Notes under the pieces: model-generated
The model's input: the letters and a program-made list of their open reading frames with translations, nothing else
The model's database searches: none
Told to the model about the DNA's origin: nothing
Assembly: GCA_949987705.1 (NCBI GenBank)
Contig: OX465281.1
Coordinates: 238,349,143-238,413,142, forward strand
Direction: 5' to 3'
DNA: 64,000 bases
Source: Thereva unica
Lineage: Eukaryota; Arthropoda; Insecta; Diptera; Therevidae
Program-made: the position numbers and the translations under genes
In this document: positions 10,226-22,049 of the stretch, piece by piece
How positions within the stretch are numbered: position 1 is the stretch's first letter
Layout of the letters: each line of letters opens with the position of its first letter

Positions 10226-13200
10226 TACGTACGCACACACACATACTTTTACTCAAATTTTTGCTTAAAATGCACCTTAAAAACTGGAGCGATTTCGATT
10301 TTCGGACCGATTACAATAACTTCCCTATAAGTAAACTGGGAAGTTAAAAAAACTTCTTGACCAAACGCTATGAATTTAACGTCTACCAACAGCACAAATA
10401 CCAACAAAATCAAAAAGCATATATAAAAAACATCAATCATAATCAGATACAAAAATACAAGACTGCGAGCGTCCAATGTGAAGATTTGGAACACCACAAC
10501 TAAGGCCAAGATCACTACTAAGCCCAAGACTAAAACTAATAGAGACTAAGTTCTAAACTTAGACTTAACCGTAGACCAAAGAGCAAAACGAAGAGATTGC
10601 CAAGAGTACGACTATTGATGATAAAACAAACCCTATACTTAGGGAACAAGTTCAAGGTTAACACAAAGAATAAGATCAAATTGAGCTTGATCAGGATATG
10701 CTTCTTTCTATTGAATACCAAAAATACGACATTGAGGACATGCTTGGTGAGCATACACGTTTACATAAAAATTCAACAGCATCATCGGAGCTGCTTCAGA
10801 TCAATGCATTTCTTAAATTTCAAAAATCTTGTTAAGTATGCTGGGCTTATGAGAAAAATACACGAGAAAAATCTTCAATATGTTTTAATAAACTACACGG
10901 GAACCCCATAATATTCCAATCACCAATAAGTTTATATCTAAATAACGTATTACAGCCTTAAACAGTGTATAAATAATCATAAATAAATTTTTTTATTAAA
11001 TATCTGTTTTTATTTAAACAATACAACATTTGAGAAGTACTCAGATACCTACTAAAATATTTATTTAATATTTATGATTAAAGAGCTTGATTTTACATTA
11101 ATAAGCAAGTTCAAAAAAACCATTAGTAAGTGTTAATAAATGTTCTAAAACATATTGAAAATATATCCGCCATGTAAAAGCCCTTCAATTACAATATCAA
11201 CATACAACAAAATATTATAAAAACTCATATCATAAACTCATAGAACCTCATATTCTACTAAACCCAACAAGATATTTAAATTCATCTCAAAGCATTAAAG
11301 GTCTTTAAGTTATCTTCCAAAAAATCAAAAAAAAAATATATTTCATTTCCTTATTTTTTAATCCCATAATTTGTATCTAAAAAATGTCCTTTCGTCAACG
11401 AAACAAAAAAAAAGAAAAAATACAAATTTACCTTCATGGTCCCAAAATTTTTTTTGTTTGTTAAATTTTGTTCCTTACGACGAAAAAAAAAATAAAGTAA
11501 AAAAAAACTAAGAGGATCAGAGGAACCTTTTTCCTTCACAGAGGACAGTAAACCTTTACAAAATATACCTTTCAATTCGTGACTTGTAGCTATATACCAC
11601 TTGTATCTTTAAGATATTTTACTAAGTCCCCCAAAAACTTTGTTCGATTCGCAATTATATATTATATGTATAAAACCAAAATATGTATACGTTTTGTAAT
11701 TTTTACAGAAAAAAAAGTTTTCAATTTATTTTTATTTTCTTTAAAGTAAATAATTTTTATTTTTTAAAGTAAATAATTAATTTATCCATTAAGAGTAAAT
11801 TTATCGATGAAAATGTAAAATAAATAATAAAAAATTTACTTTATTTATCCAATAAAATCCGGCCAATCCATTCGACAATGCTTTTATAAACGGTGTTTAT
11901 ATTTTTGTTGATTTATTTTTTAATATATGCTTATTAACTCTTTCCACTAAAACTCACATTAAATATTCACATTTTCAATATCCACTTAAAAAACAAACAC
12001 TAACCATTTATAAGGTACATTTCTAATTTATTTAAAAATGACCTTAATGCATAGAAAATTATTATATGTATGCTTTTCATATTTTAATTTAATCACTTTA
12101 TCTTCAAGTTTATCATCATCAAACAAACTCTCACCACTTATAAAAATAATTATTTAATTATTAACTTGATTTTTTTTTTTTTGTAAAAATCAAAATATCT
12201 TCATCACAAATAAAAAATAATTAAAACACTGTTTTTTTTTCGTGCTTCTTCTTTTTCAAAATTTATTTTTCTACACTTCCAAAAAAAAAAAATTTCAACA
12301 ATTTTGTATTTTTGAATCCTCACTCACAACAAATAAACGACCAAATTTGGAATATCCACGACCGCCTCACAACCGCTTAGCGGCTCCATTTCGAACTAAC
12401 TGACTGCCAAGTGTTTCAGTTCACCAATATATACCGACTCTGTTTCTGAATATATGGACCCGACCCACTGAGCTAGTGAGCTCGAAAAAGCCCTCACAAA
12501 ATGTACCCGTAAAGTTACTTACACCCCCACCCATCTCCCACCTTTAAGGGACCAAAACAACACCAGTGGCGCCATCACTTATTCCTCTAGCAACGAAGCC
12601 TGGCTGAATGTCCTTACAAGATTTTTCAGTACGCTTCAAGTTTTTTTTTTCTTATTTTTATTTTTTAGAAAGGGCACTCCTTCCCGCAAAATTCAAATTC
12701 AAAAAGCCTGTTGTGGGTGTAAAGCTCCCCGAAAAGCTTTCCATTCCAGCCCATGACGTATAAGAGTGTTATACGAAGAGAGGAATTAATGGAATGGAAA
12801 CAAGCCCTAAACTGTTGAGTTTGCCGAAGCACGTGGTTTGGCTTATTATTATTATTTTTCCCATTGTTGGTGAAAGGTGAATATAAAATTGAAGGTTACC
12901 CTCTTCTTGTAGAGAACATATATTTCCGGGGGGCTAAAGAAGCTCGTATATACTGTGCAAGGGGGTGGAAGGGCATGAGTAAGTGACGTGGAAATGTGTC
13001 GGTCATTTAAAAGGGTTGCAGCATAATTTTAAGCTGCTTAAGCTTCTTATGACTAAGTAATGAAAATTGAAATTTTTGAAATTTTCCCAAAATTAATTCA
13101 GTGTCGCTCTCAGAAAACGTGAATAAGGTACGAAATATTTTCAGATTTCATTAATGCATAATATTATGCTAGACCAGCTCGACTACTACTGTCCTACTTT

Positions 13201-14025
13201 TGCGAATTTGTCCATTCGCCATTCAAATTTCTTGAGTGGAAATGAATATTAATTTAAGCAAATCTCTGTGACATAAAATAACACAGATATTTAGTAGATT
13301 TTGAGGTATTTAAACGTGTTGTAGGACTTTGGGAAGTCAGCTGAGCAATAATATGTACATAAGTAATGTAAATAGCCTTGAAATAATTAAAACTAATGAA
13401 GCTGAAGAAAGGAGTAACTATAGTCCTCACCTCATGGATAGTTGGCCCTGAAAACAGAGAATGGGGTAATAGGGACCGAATAATATATTAGGATACAAGG
13501 AAAAGCTCCTTCGTCGTATTTTTATATACAATTTCTCCTGTCCGTGTGTAAGTGACTGAACTCCGCCTAAACGGCTGGACTGATTTTTATGAAATTTTGT
13601 GTGCGTGATTCGACAATTAACAAATTAACAATTTGAGTCGATAGAAAGTGTTTTGTTAATTAATTTAATTTAATTAATTAATTAATTTATATATGATATT
13701 TCGAAAAAAACAACCGAAATCGTTTAAAAAAAGGAATGCAGCAACGATCAACAGCATTAAACAAAGCTTAGTTGCAATAATTTTGTTTTACGTTTAGATG
13801 TTACTATCATTGGGTTCACGTAGACGCAGGCCCGCCACATCATCTTGCGGTACCCTGCCAAAAATAAGATTTTATTATTATCATTATGTGAGTATGGGAG
13901 AGTAAATTGTCCACATACTCCAGGAACGGAAAAGACTGTCTGGTACTCTGTCTGTCCGTCTGTTTTGGTACTCTGTCCCTTTTGAGACAGTCCCAAGCTG
14001 TGGAGGTGATACCGTATGCCAGTCA
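10226..14025. other. long A+T-rich intergenic stretch
   Basis: Homopolymer A and T runs and TTAATTAA-type tracts dominate (for example 11700-12300 and 13650-13700). Open frames such as 10249-10527 and 10597-10911 are low complexity with no domain. GC content rises at about 12350-12600 without a recognisable gene. Around 13530-13620 there is a short match to the common insect repeat motif 'ACTGAACTCC..CTAAACGGCTGGACTGATTTT', known from its style only. I see no gene. Confidence 0.45.
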
Positions 14026-14027
14026 TA

Positions 14028-14765
<738 letters not shown>

Positions 14766-14829
14766 TATGTCTCACCAACAGCCTAAGGGTAGAGTGTATC
14801 TCCAATTGAAGCTGGCTCTAAAGAGACAG

Positions 14830-15460
14830 GCAAAATTTCGGAGAATATGATCGAGGAAAATGTCATCTCCTTCGGGTTGAAAAGAAGTTCATATAACCTT
14901 GTCCCGATCGAAGGTGTTATCAGAAATGATACGAAAATAACTGTTTGGAACGGTTCTATGAGTGTATCTTACCTAGCATCACGGGAATAAGCTGTCTGGA
15001 AGATTGAGCCTGAAAAATGCTCGATAAGCAGACACCTCAAGGTTCAGAGAGGTGGAGAGGTTAGAGGTGTATGACCACCCTGCTTTTTGAGAAGGCTCAC
15101 TCCGTTGAAGGAGGCTTTGGAGAAGAACTTTTTGAGTCTAGTTGCCTGTGGTAGAGTCTGCAGTCTTTCACAATGCTTTCTGCAAGCCGTTCTTTTGAAA
15201 CGTCGCTACTCCTCATTGCAATGTGTTCTAGTGAACTTTGGAAGTTGCCCAGCAAGTCGTGTTATGTGTTGAACAATTTCCTAACTATCTTCCGCATTGC
15301 AGCTAGTCTGTTGTTCCACCAGGGTACTTTATGCTACGACTAGAAATGGTGAACATTTGGATCACTAGCGATGACAATTTGTCGGCCCATCTGGCGATAG
15401 AACTCTAACAGTTCTTGGACCTCCTTAGGTGTCACTTTAAAGAGATTGATATCCAAAAAA
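14830..15460 (-). pseudogene. R1/LOA-type retrotransposon fragment, endonuclease end and linker
   Basis: Minus-strand translation gives EFYRQMGRQIVIASDPNVHH, which corresponds to the C-D-N-A-H-H region of LOA-type endonucleases. Downstream it gives VPWWNNRLAAMRKIVRKLFN, the PWWN..L...R...RKLFN signature that sits between endonuclease and RT in this group, then a frameshifted remainder. Several stops. No RT follows, so it is an isolated relic. Confidence 0.6.
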
Positions 15461-15680
15461 ATCTATTTCTAAAAAATAAACTCGTACCTCTGTGTGCTAA
15501 GAATAATTCCATTCATTTTTTCTTGGGATCTCCGTCCTGCATATACTGGATGGTACAATTTCCTACTCTCGAGACCTGTTCCTCCTGTTATGATACATGC
15601 TGCTTGATCGGACATAGTAGTGTATGCATAGTATGCTTGAGGGGCACTTGACCGTTCCGCAGGGATTATTTTCCTACTAT

Positions 15681-15813
15681 GGGCCTGTTTAGACAGTTCG
15701 CTTCCAGAAGCGTTCCTCACGAACTTTGTGGCACCTCTCATCATCCCCACTTCCCCCTTCATCTTCAAAGTTCGTGAGGAATGTTCCTGGAAGCGAACCG
15801 TCTAAACAGGCCC
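15681..15813. mobile_element. 133-bp near-palindromic MITE
   Basis: GGGCCTGTTTAGACAGTTCG at 15681 is mirrored by the complement ending CTAAACAGGCCC at 15813. The arms are about 50 bp with few mismatches and contain GAAGCG and TTCCTCACGAACTTTG blocks. The spacer is about 30 bp. No clear target duplication. Confidence 0.7.
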
Positions 15814-15819
15814 TGGCTA

Positions 15820-16115
15820 ACTCTGTCCAAAGTCGCTGCCTCCCCTGCCGCTGCATATAATAGAACAGAGCTAATTCCCTAGTCTAGCTGATGACGAAAG
15901 CTTTTTCCACCGTGCCCGCCAAGTGCACTCCGAAGTTCAGCCGTCGGTAAATGATCACTCCGAGGTATATACCCAAGTGCGGGCTTTGAGCCCTACTTTC
16001 ACCACTATGGCCTTCACCCTTTTTGGTCACCAGCCTTTCGGGCCAGGTCTTTATCCTCCACATCGTTTTATTGACAAAACAAAACAAAAAATCAACGAAA
16101 CCGAAAACGACACGA
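15820..16115 (-). pseudogene. R1/LOA-type RT C-terminal fragment
   Basis: The minus strand reads KTWPERLVTKKGEG, then LGIYLGVIIYRRLNFGVHL and AGTVEKAF, matching the YLGV.ID..L.F..H...A..KA block after the RT palm in R1/LOA elements. It is truncated on both sides and ends at an in-frame stop. Confidence 0.6.
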
Positions 16116-16123
16116 GGCAGACT

Positions 16124-16728
16124 CAAAATTAAATATTCAAAACTAACGTAGAAACGCAATAGAAAAAGGCAGCTTTCACCAATTATTTTTGTAAAGACAT
16201 TTATTCATAACGTTCCAAGCTGAAAATTTTAACATGAATAAATTCATTTTAAAACTTTCCTCACCTGTGCCATTTAAATTGAGACATTTACTTTGAAGCA
16301 CACCGTTACATTCATTTTTATTTAAACTATAAAAATCGAGTATAATAAAAACAATTAACACTCTTTTTCATTAATTTAAAATTATTTTCTCAGCAGAATT
16401 TGTTGTCAATAAGTCCTTCACATTTTGTCCGTTTCTGTTTTCCAGCAGCAGTTTAGCAATTTAAATGAAACGTTGTTTTATCAAAAACTTAATTACAGGT
16501 GAGCAATATTTAAAATTTTTTTTTTCGTCCTTTTACAGGTAAAATTTTCAGAGCTTCAATAAAAAAAAAACGTTAATACATATAATAAAAAATTCACGGA
16601 AGCATAAGTGAATTTTTTGGAACGTTATGAATAAATTGAGTTAAAAAATAATTGGTGAAAACTTTGAAGTTGCCCTGCCAGCGTGATGCGTCTCTCTATA
16701 ATTACTTTAGTTTTGAATATTTAATTTT
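16124..16728. mobile_element. 605-bp element with about 100-bp terminal inverted repeats
   Basis: AAAATTAAATATTCAAAACT at 16124 is the complement of the sequence ending at 16728. After a diverged stretch, TTTCACCAATTATTTTT and ATTTATTCATAACGTTCCAA are also inverted between the two ends (16177-16216 versus about 16617-16663). The interior is A+T-rich and non-coding. The right flank was not resolved to a target duplication. Confidence 0.6.
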
Positions 16729-16883
16729 CTTTCCTTATTACATCTCTCTACATGTGCGTTATGGTTAGTTAATGGTATTGCGGACAAGGGGGATATGTGC
16801 ATAATGGGTTGTTCGGTATATTGTCGGTGTTGAGTTGGGTCATACCTTTACACTGGCCTAAAAAATGTTTCCAGGAACACCGT

Positions 16884-16950
16884 TGGATTGTACACCTCGA
16901 CAAGGCCTGGGCAGCATTCCGCAGGTATTTGGTAGGCGGTATGTATGGGG
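16884..16950 (+). repeat. dispersed GGATCGTACACCTCGA module, copy 1
   Basis: The block TGGATTGTACACCTCGACAA, then GGCAGCATTCC, then AGGTATTTGGTAGG recurs at about 17575-17640 on the same strand. It recurs inverted at about 21250-21355 as two abutting copies. Function unknown. Confidence 0.5.
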
Positions 16951-16957
16951 TTTGTGA

Positions 16958-17338
16958 AGGTGCCGGCCCATAGAACGCGTTAACGCGATGCGCGCGCAAG
17001 ATGCGTGTGAGAGTTCCGTTTCCGAAAAATTCGACAGACCCAATGAACGCGTTGTACGCGTATGACATTTCAACATATTTAATAAAAATTTCTGTTTTTA
17101 AACTTCGCACACTAGATTAAAAAAAGATTGAAAATTCAAATTATGTACACAACAAACGTCAAACGCACCTATCGCATGGAAAAGTTGAAAATTGGCCAAC
17201 TTCAAGCGTTGGGAGCTTTATTTGCGTGTGTCGCGGTAGTCATTGGGACTGGTTCCATTAAATACCATTTACTTCAACTGAAATGTCACACGCATCTTGC
17301 GCGCGCATCGCGTTAACGCGTTCTATGGGCCGGCACCT
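16958..17338. mobile_element. 381-bp MITE with CpG-rich terminal inverted repeats and a 3-bp TGA duplication
   Basis: The left end AGGTGCCGGCCCATAGAACG and its continuation (ACGCGTTAACGCGATGCGCG, CAAGATGCGTGTGA) form an almost perfect inverted repeat with the right end at 17286-17338. TGA flanks both sides (16955-16957 and 17339-17341). The very GC-rich ends contrast with the A+T-rich centre. A 3-bp duplication would fit PIF/Harbinger-type elements, although TGA is not their usual TWA target. Confidence 0.75.
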
Positions 17339-17574
17339 TGAGAGAGAGGTCGGCATGCGGACTATAAGTGGTCTGTATGTGGACGGATCGTATTATTAAT
17401 ATTAATAACGAAATAAAAGCGTGATAAAAGAAAGAAATATAATAATAACTTCAAATGTCAACTAAAGCTTATGTCAAGCTAATATGCCGCTTCAAGTAGG
17501 CAGAGCATATATGTACGCAATCGAGTTTTTGAGATTTTTAAGGTTGAGAGCTGTTATGGAAACATAGTAAGTGT

Positions 17575-17905
17575 CGGATCGTACACCTCGATGAGGCCCA
17601 GGAAACATTCCAATGGTATTTGGTAGTGGTCGGTATGTGGTTGGTATGTGTTATATGTTGTAGTCTGACCATGCTGGATCGTACACATCCTTATAGGAAC
17701 GGAGAAGATTACTTCTCCGGAACCAGTCTGGTGATAGACTGAATTTGGCCTGTTGAAGTGGTTTCTTTTATAGCTGGAAAGCTTGTCGGGGTAGGAAGCT
17801 GAACTGAAGCTTTCAAAGAGAACATTACCTCTTTTTGGTCTAGTGGTTAAATATTTATTTTTCTAAAGTTTTTTGGGAGAGGGATTATTAGTAATGAATC
17901 GCGTT
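17575..17905 (+). repeat. dispersed repeat, inverted partner at about 21.00-21.36 kb
   Basis: A GGATCGTACACCTCGA module (17575) is followed by about 215 bp beginning CGGAGAAGATTACTTCTCCGG. That 215-bp block is found inverted and diverged at 21001-21215. Shared landmarks are TTTGGCCTG.TGAAG, GGTTTCTTTTAT and GGGAGAGGGAT. It leads directly into the RNase H-like fragment, so it may belong to the same old retrotransposon. Confidence 0.55.
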
Positions 17906-18600
17906 TCTCTACAATCTAAGCTTGAGAGGCTAGGTAAAATGAACAAAGTGACTCTCGTCGGGGTTTGCGATCCTAGGAACAGAGATCGGAACGAGAAAGC
18001 CGACTATCTAGCCAAGTAGGGAGTTTTTCTGCGGGTCTCAGACACATAGGCGAAGTTAAAAACGGAATTTTTAAGTACCGCCTGCTGCTAGCCAGCCAAA
18101 GGTGGAGAGCACTGTAAACCTGCACTGGGAGTAGGGGGCTTGGCTGACTTATAAAAAACGAAAAAACAAAAAAAACAATGGGCCTTTTAAACAGATCCCG
18201 ACAATATATAGACAGAATCATGGCAATCCTCACGTAACATTGGCCCATAGGGGACCACGCTGCCAAGTTGGCATTCCGTTCAACGTCTGCTGCTGTAGCA
18301 GCGGGGAGGCGAATGAAAGAGAAACACTTGTTAACATCCCGTGTAATCACCCGACTTTAGTTAAATTTACGCAGCGCACACAAAGATATCTAGACTGGAG
18401 AACAGATCACTGATAAACTTCCTAAATTCCACAGCACGGCATCAGTCACACCTGATCAAACAACCACTGAACAAAGGTACACTAGTTGTGGCAACAAAAC
18501 GGCGCCCTAATTGGGCCTTCGGTCGCACCAAATTCAGCCCTCCACCTATCTATGGGGAGTATCTTTCGATCCTACATATATTCGATATATTAATTGGTGC
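17905..18600 (+). pseudogene. R1/LOA-type fragment: RNase H end and zinc-knuckle tail
   Basis: The plus strand gives NKVTLVGVCDPRNRDRNEKA followed by DYLAK, the C-terminal signature of a retrotransposon RNase H (normally VTLIWVPGH..I.GNEKADELA). After stops come HWPIGDHAAKLAF and a degraded cysteine/histidine tail. Next is a 3' UTR-like TTGGGCCTTCGGTCGCACC stretch. Many stops and frameshifts. Confidence 0.6.
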
Positions 18601-19800
18601 GAAATTAATAAACCGTCACACCATTATGTAGCGTCATTAGAAAAAAAAAAGTCTACCCTTAACTTTGTGATTTCCCCAATCACACCGTTATCATAAACTA
18701 CGAAGTTTTATTTTACCTAAACTCTGTCCATTTCTAATTTCTTAAGCCGAATAACATTGTAACACAATTTCGCCCAACCTCGTTAACTAAGTACCAAGGA
18801 ACAAGGATTAAGGAAGTCCCAAACTTCTAGGGAACAACAAAATACTTCTAGTTCCATCCCAAGTCATCACCTTTTGGTTATTACGAAATTAAATTATCAG
18901 GAAAACAAACGTAAAAAGCCGTGATTAGATAAATGTCGAAATGCGCAGAAGTTTCCAAACAAGGGAAACAGGTTTTTAGCTTGTATATATATATAAATGG
19001 TTAACGCCAGAAAGGATGCTCATAACGCTATAAAATATTGCTACTCAGTAGCTGTTCTTGACGGGGCAGGGTTGGAAAGGATTTAATTTCTTGTAAAAAA
19101 TCCATTAGTGCCTTCTATTAGATTAACCTTTTTCACAAAGGAAGTAGTAAGCGAAGTTGATTATGTCCTTCGTGTGACAAGGGTTAGCTTTTAAGGAAAA
19201 TTTATTCGGGTGATAATCCCGGATGCGACACTTTCCTTTTCTTATTAATCAAAATTGATTTTTCAACTTATAGGAAATACTCCCTTCGTTTTCTTTTTTG
19301 GTAATATCTTAACAAAATATTTTTACAAGAAAAGTAGTAGCATTCAGGAAATACTTTGACTTGTTTACAGTTCCAGGACATTTTAAGATCCTATCAAAAA
19401 AAAAACTGCACGGATTCTCGTTCTTAGAATGGTGATGAAAGGGTTCTTTTCACAACTTCTTGAAAATTCTACTTAATCAGGATTTAAAAGAATTCAATGG
19501 TTTGTGTACAATTTTCATTTCAGATTTTTGTTTGTTTGTTTATTTCCAACTATGGTAAAAATCGTTGTATCTACGCCTTTTTCGTATATTCTCGAGTATC
19601 ATTGTTTGATATACATTTCAGGGTATTAGAGAAACAGGATTTACATTTACACCAGAAAAATCTCACTTTACAAAACCATAATAATTATAACCCAAGAATC
19701 CCAATAGAAAATAGAGAAATAATTAACAATAATCAACCCAAGACACTAAGAATAATATTTGATAGCAAACTTACCCGGAAAACGCATCTAGGTTCGGGTT
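18601..19800. other. unassigned A+T-rich sequence
   Basis: No gene recognised. A short (TA)n tract lies near 18985. The 101-codon frame at 19497-19802 has no recognisable domain. Confidence 0.4.
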
Positions 19801-19804
19801 AGGT

Positions 19805-20850
19805 TGAAGTGGCTGCTCCCCCACTAGGGATCTCACTTAGGCACAACACTGGGCCTATTGTGATGCCATTCTAGTCTTGGGGCAAAATTGCAGGACGTTT
19901 CAAGCCATTTGAAGCGACAGAGGACAGGAGCACCCGGACATGTACTGAGAAGATGTGCGACAGTTTCATTCTCATCATCGATATTTTGAACGCTTTGCGT
20001 CCAAAGTCGGCTATATCGTGTGAAGAGGGTGGCACCCTGCTTCTGCGGTCCATCTCAGCCCGTCTCGAGCTAAAAGCATAAGTATAGGTCTGATTACGAC
20101 TGCTTATAACCAGTGGACGATGCGAGGTTTAAGGCCGCATTTGACTCCGATCCTTCTTTGGCATAGGAAGAGAGCTGTTTTGCCCTTATTGGCCCTCTCT
20201 AATAGGTTCAGCTTCCCTGTTAGTATGATACCCAGAAATTTCGCATCCTCCTTCAGCTGCAGTCTTTCATTGCAAAGTCTTAGAGAAGGAAAAACAGAAA
20301 GTCTAAAGAGTCTTAGCTGAGTTAACGACTAGACTCTTCGTACCCTAGTGTCTAAGGCTCGTTGCATCATTATCTTTTATTATTGAGATTTACCCGCAGG
20401 TCACCACTAGCACATAGCATAGGCAACGGTGGTGCAACCAGACTCCCTTAGGGTTATCTACACTTCGTTGACTGTGGCGATAGGTTCCAAAACTGCGGTG
20501 TACCTATTCCAACCAGACTTTCTTCTTCCGAAAGCTCCAAAATAGACTTTACAACCCAGCACATCAGCAGCTAATCAATAAGGGATCTGAAGCAAACGTC
20601 GACACTCAGACGCTGGAGTGAACTCGTGAGCGCAGAAGATTCAACATTGTTGAAAGCACCTTCAATATCTAATAGAGCAGCCAAAGTGAACTCCTTGAAT
20701 TCAAAGGAGCCGTGGCACTATGTGAGAAATATACATAGGTCTCGAGTCCTTTGGATTGTGCTAGGAGACTTTACCTGCTTTCGGAATTAAAACCACCTTC
20801 GCCAGCCTCCAGTATGCTGGAATGTAGCTTTGGCTGCATCTAAGAAATAT
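19805..20850 (-). pseudogene. R1/LOA-type retrotransposon fragment: RT and zinc-knuckle tail
   Basis: In minus-strand order: an RT fragment near 20830-20780 (SYIPAYWRLAKVVLIPKAGK); RT around the palm (FNNVESSALTSSLQRLSVD, GIGTPQ); the post-palm region at 20330-20110 (KEDAKFLGIILTGKLNLLER, VKCGLKPRIVHWL); and, after a deletion, the distal tail at 20050-19870 (NETVAHLLSTCPG). The 3' UTR contains the complement of CACTTAGGCACAACACTGGG. This order is that of an R1/LOA element. No part is intact. Confidence 0.7.
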
Positions 20851-21000
20851 AAAAAAAGAAATGTAAACAAAACATGAATATCATGAAAAGTCTTTCTTCG
20901 GGGACTAATAGATTCTCTCTTCTCAAAATCTATAAATCTACCATATTACCATAAACTACGGGGCATTCCCCTATAACAGAATCAACAATGAAAATTTAAA

Positions 21001-21365
21001 TCTGCGACCAGCCGCGATTCATCACTAATTATCCCTCTCCCAACAAAGCTTTAGAAAAGTAAATATTCATCCATAAGGCCAGGTGATGCTCCCTTTGAAA
21101 GCTTTACTTCGAAGCCTGTCGAGCTTTCTAGCGATAAAAGAAACCGCTTCATCAGGCCAAAGTCAGTCCTTCAGCAGACTCGTACTGGAGAGGTCATCTT
21201 GTCCGGTCCTATACTGTGTCGAGTTGTAAGACGGTACGCACGGTAAGAACACACGTACCAAATACCTGAGCAATGCTGCCGACGTCTTGTCGAGGTGTAT
21301 GATCCGAACGTAATCCTGGCAGCATTTTCTGTATCGTGTCGAGGTGTACGATCCGGCACGGCTAG
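21001..21365 (-). repeat. inverted partner of the 17.58-17.91 kb repeat
   Basis: The reverse complement carries two GGATC.TACACCTCGAC modules (near 21292 and 21331), then GGCAGCATT and AGGTATTTGGTA. It is followed at 21215-21001 by the same block as 17690-17905, ending GGGAGAGGGAT.ATTAGT.ATG. The arrangement differs in the spacing of the modules. Confidence 0.55.
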
Positions 21366-21559
21366 ACCACACACCCACATCACATACAGACCATATACCT
21401 ATCTGAATTACAATGACCTACAGATTCCCTGGTCGCTTCGCAATGCACTCCTATTGTAATCGAAAAAGCCAGATGGGAAATCGTGCTGACCTTGTACCTC
21501 AACAAGTGTGATACGTTTGTGAATGCCCAATTCATAAAGGCCGCTTTAGCAGTCCTAAA

Positions 21560-21880
21560 TTTCTTAATTTGTTCTTAATCTGATAACTCCCTGGCTGGTG
21601 GTGTGATTATTATAGCGTAGGCTGTTCTAAAGTGTCGTAGAACATTCCAGAATTTTCATACATTTCTGTTTGGAAGATAGGAGACAACCTGACTGGCCTT
21701 CTTAAACTGGGTACTGACCTTGGGACCCACACCTGCTTCGGTCCTGCAGCAATCCGTGTACATTACGAGTCCACCACGATTCACTTAGAATAACTTGTCC
21801 ACTCTTTCCTGCCACTCATTTTAAGAGCAGAGCTCCAGCATTGCATTCGCCAAGTTGCGATATAGGTGATGGAAGCACTT
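21560..21880 (-). pseudogene. possible RNase H start of an R1/LOA-type element
   Basis: Minus-strand reading gives VNRGGLVMYTDCCRTEAGVG, comparable to the YTDGS+T..G.GAG motif that opens the RNase H domain of LOA-type elements (TDCC replaces TDGS). It is short and full of stops. The assignment is tentative. Confidence 0.4.
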
Positions 21881-22049
21881 CTTTGAATCTTGCTTAATTT
21901 GATACCAAAGTTATTTAAGACTTCGTATATTTTCCGGCATATTGAAGTCTCTTATTTCATGTTTGTTATACGAAGTTTTCATAAATGTTCTACGACATCC
22001 TTCGTCTATCTGCATCTTGGTCATCCTCCTTTTTACCCTCTACGGTTAT

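Noticed and set aside
11961..12300. Scaffold/origin-like A+T-rich element
   Set aside because: High A+T and homopolymers alone are not evidence of an origin or matrix attachment site.
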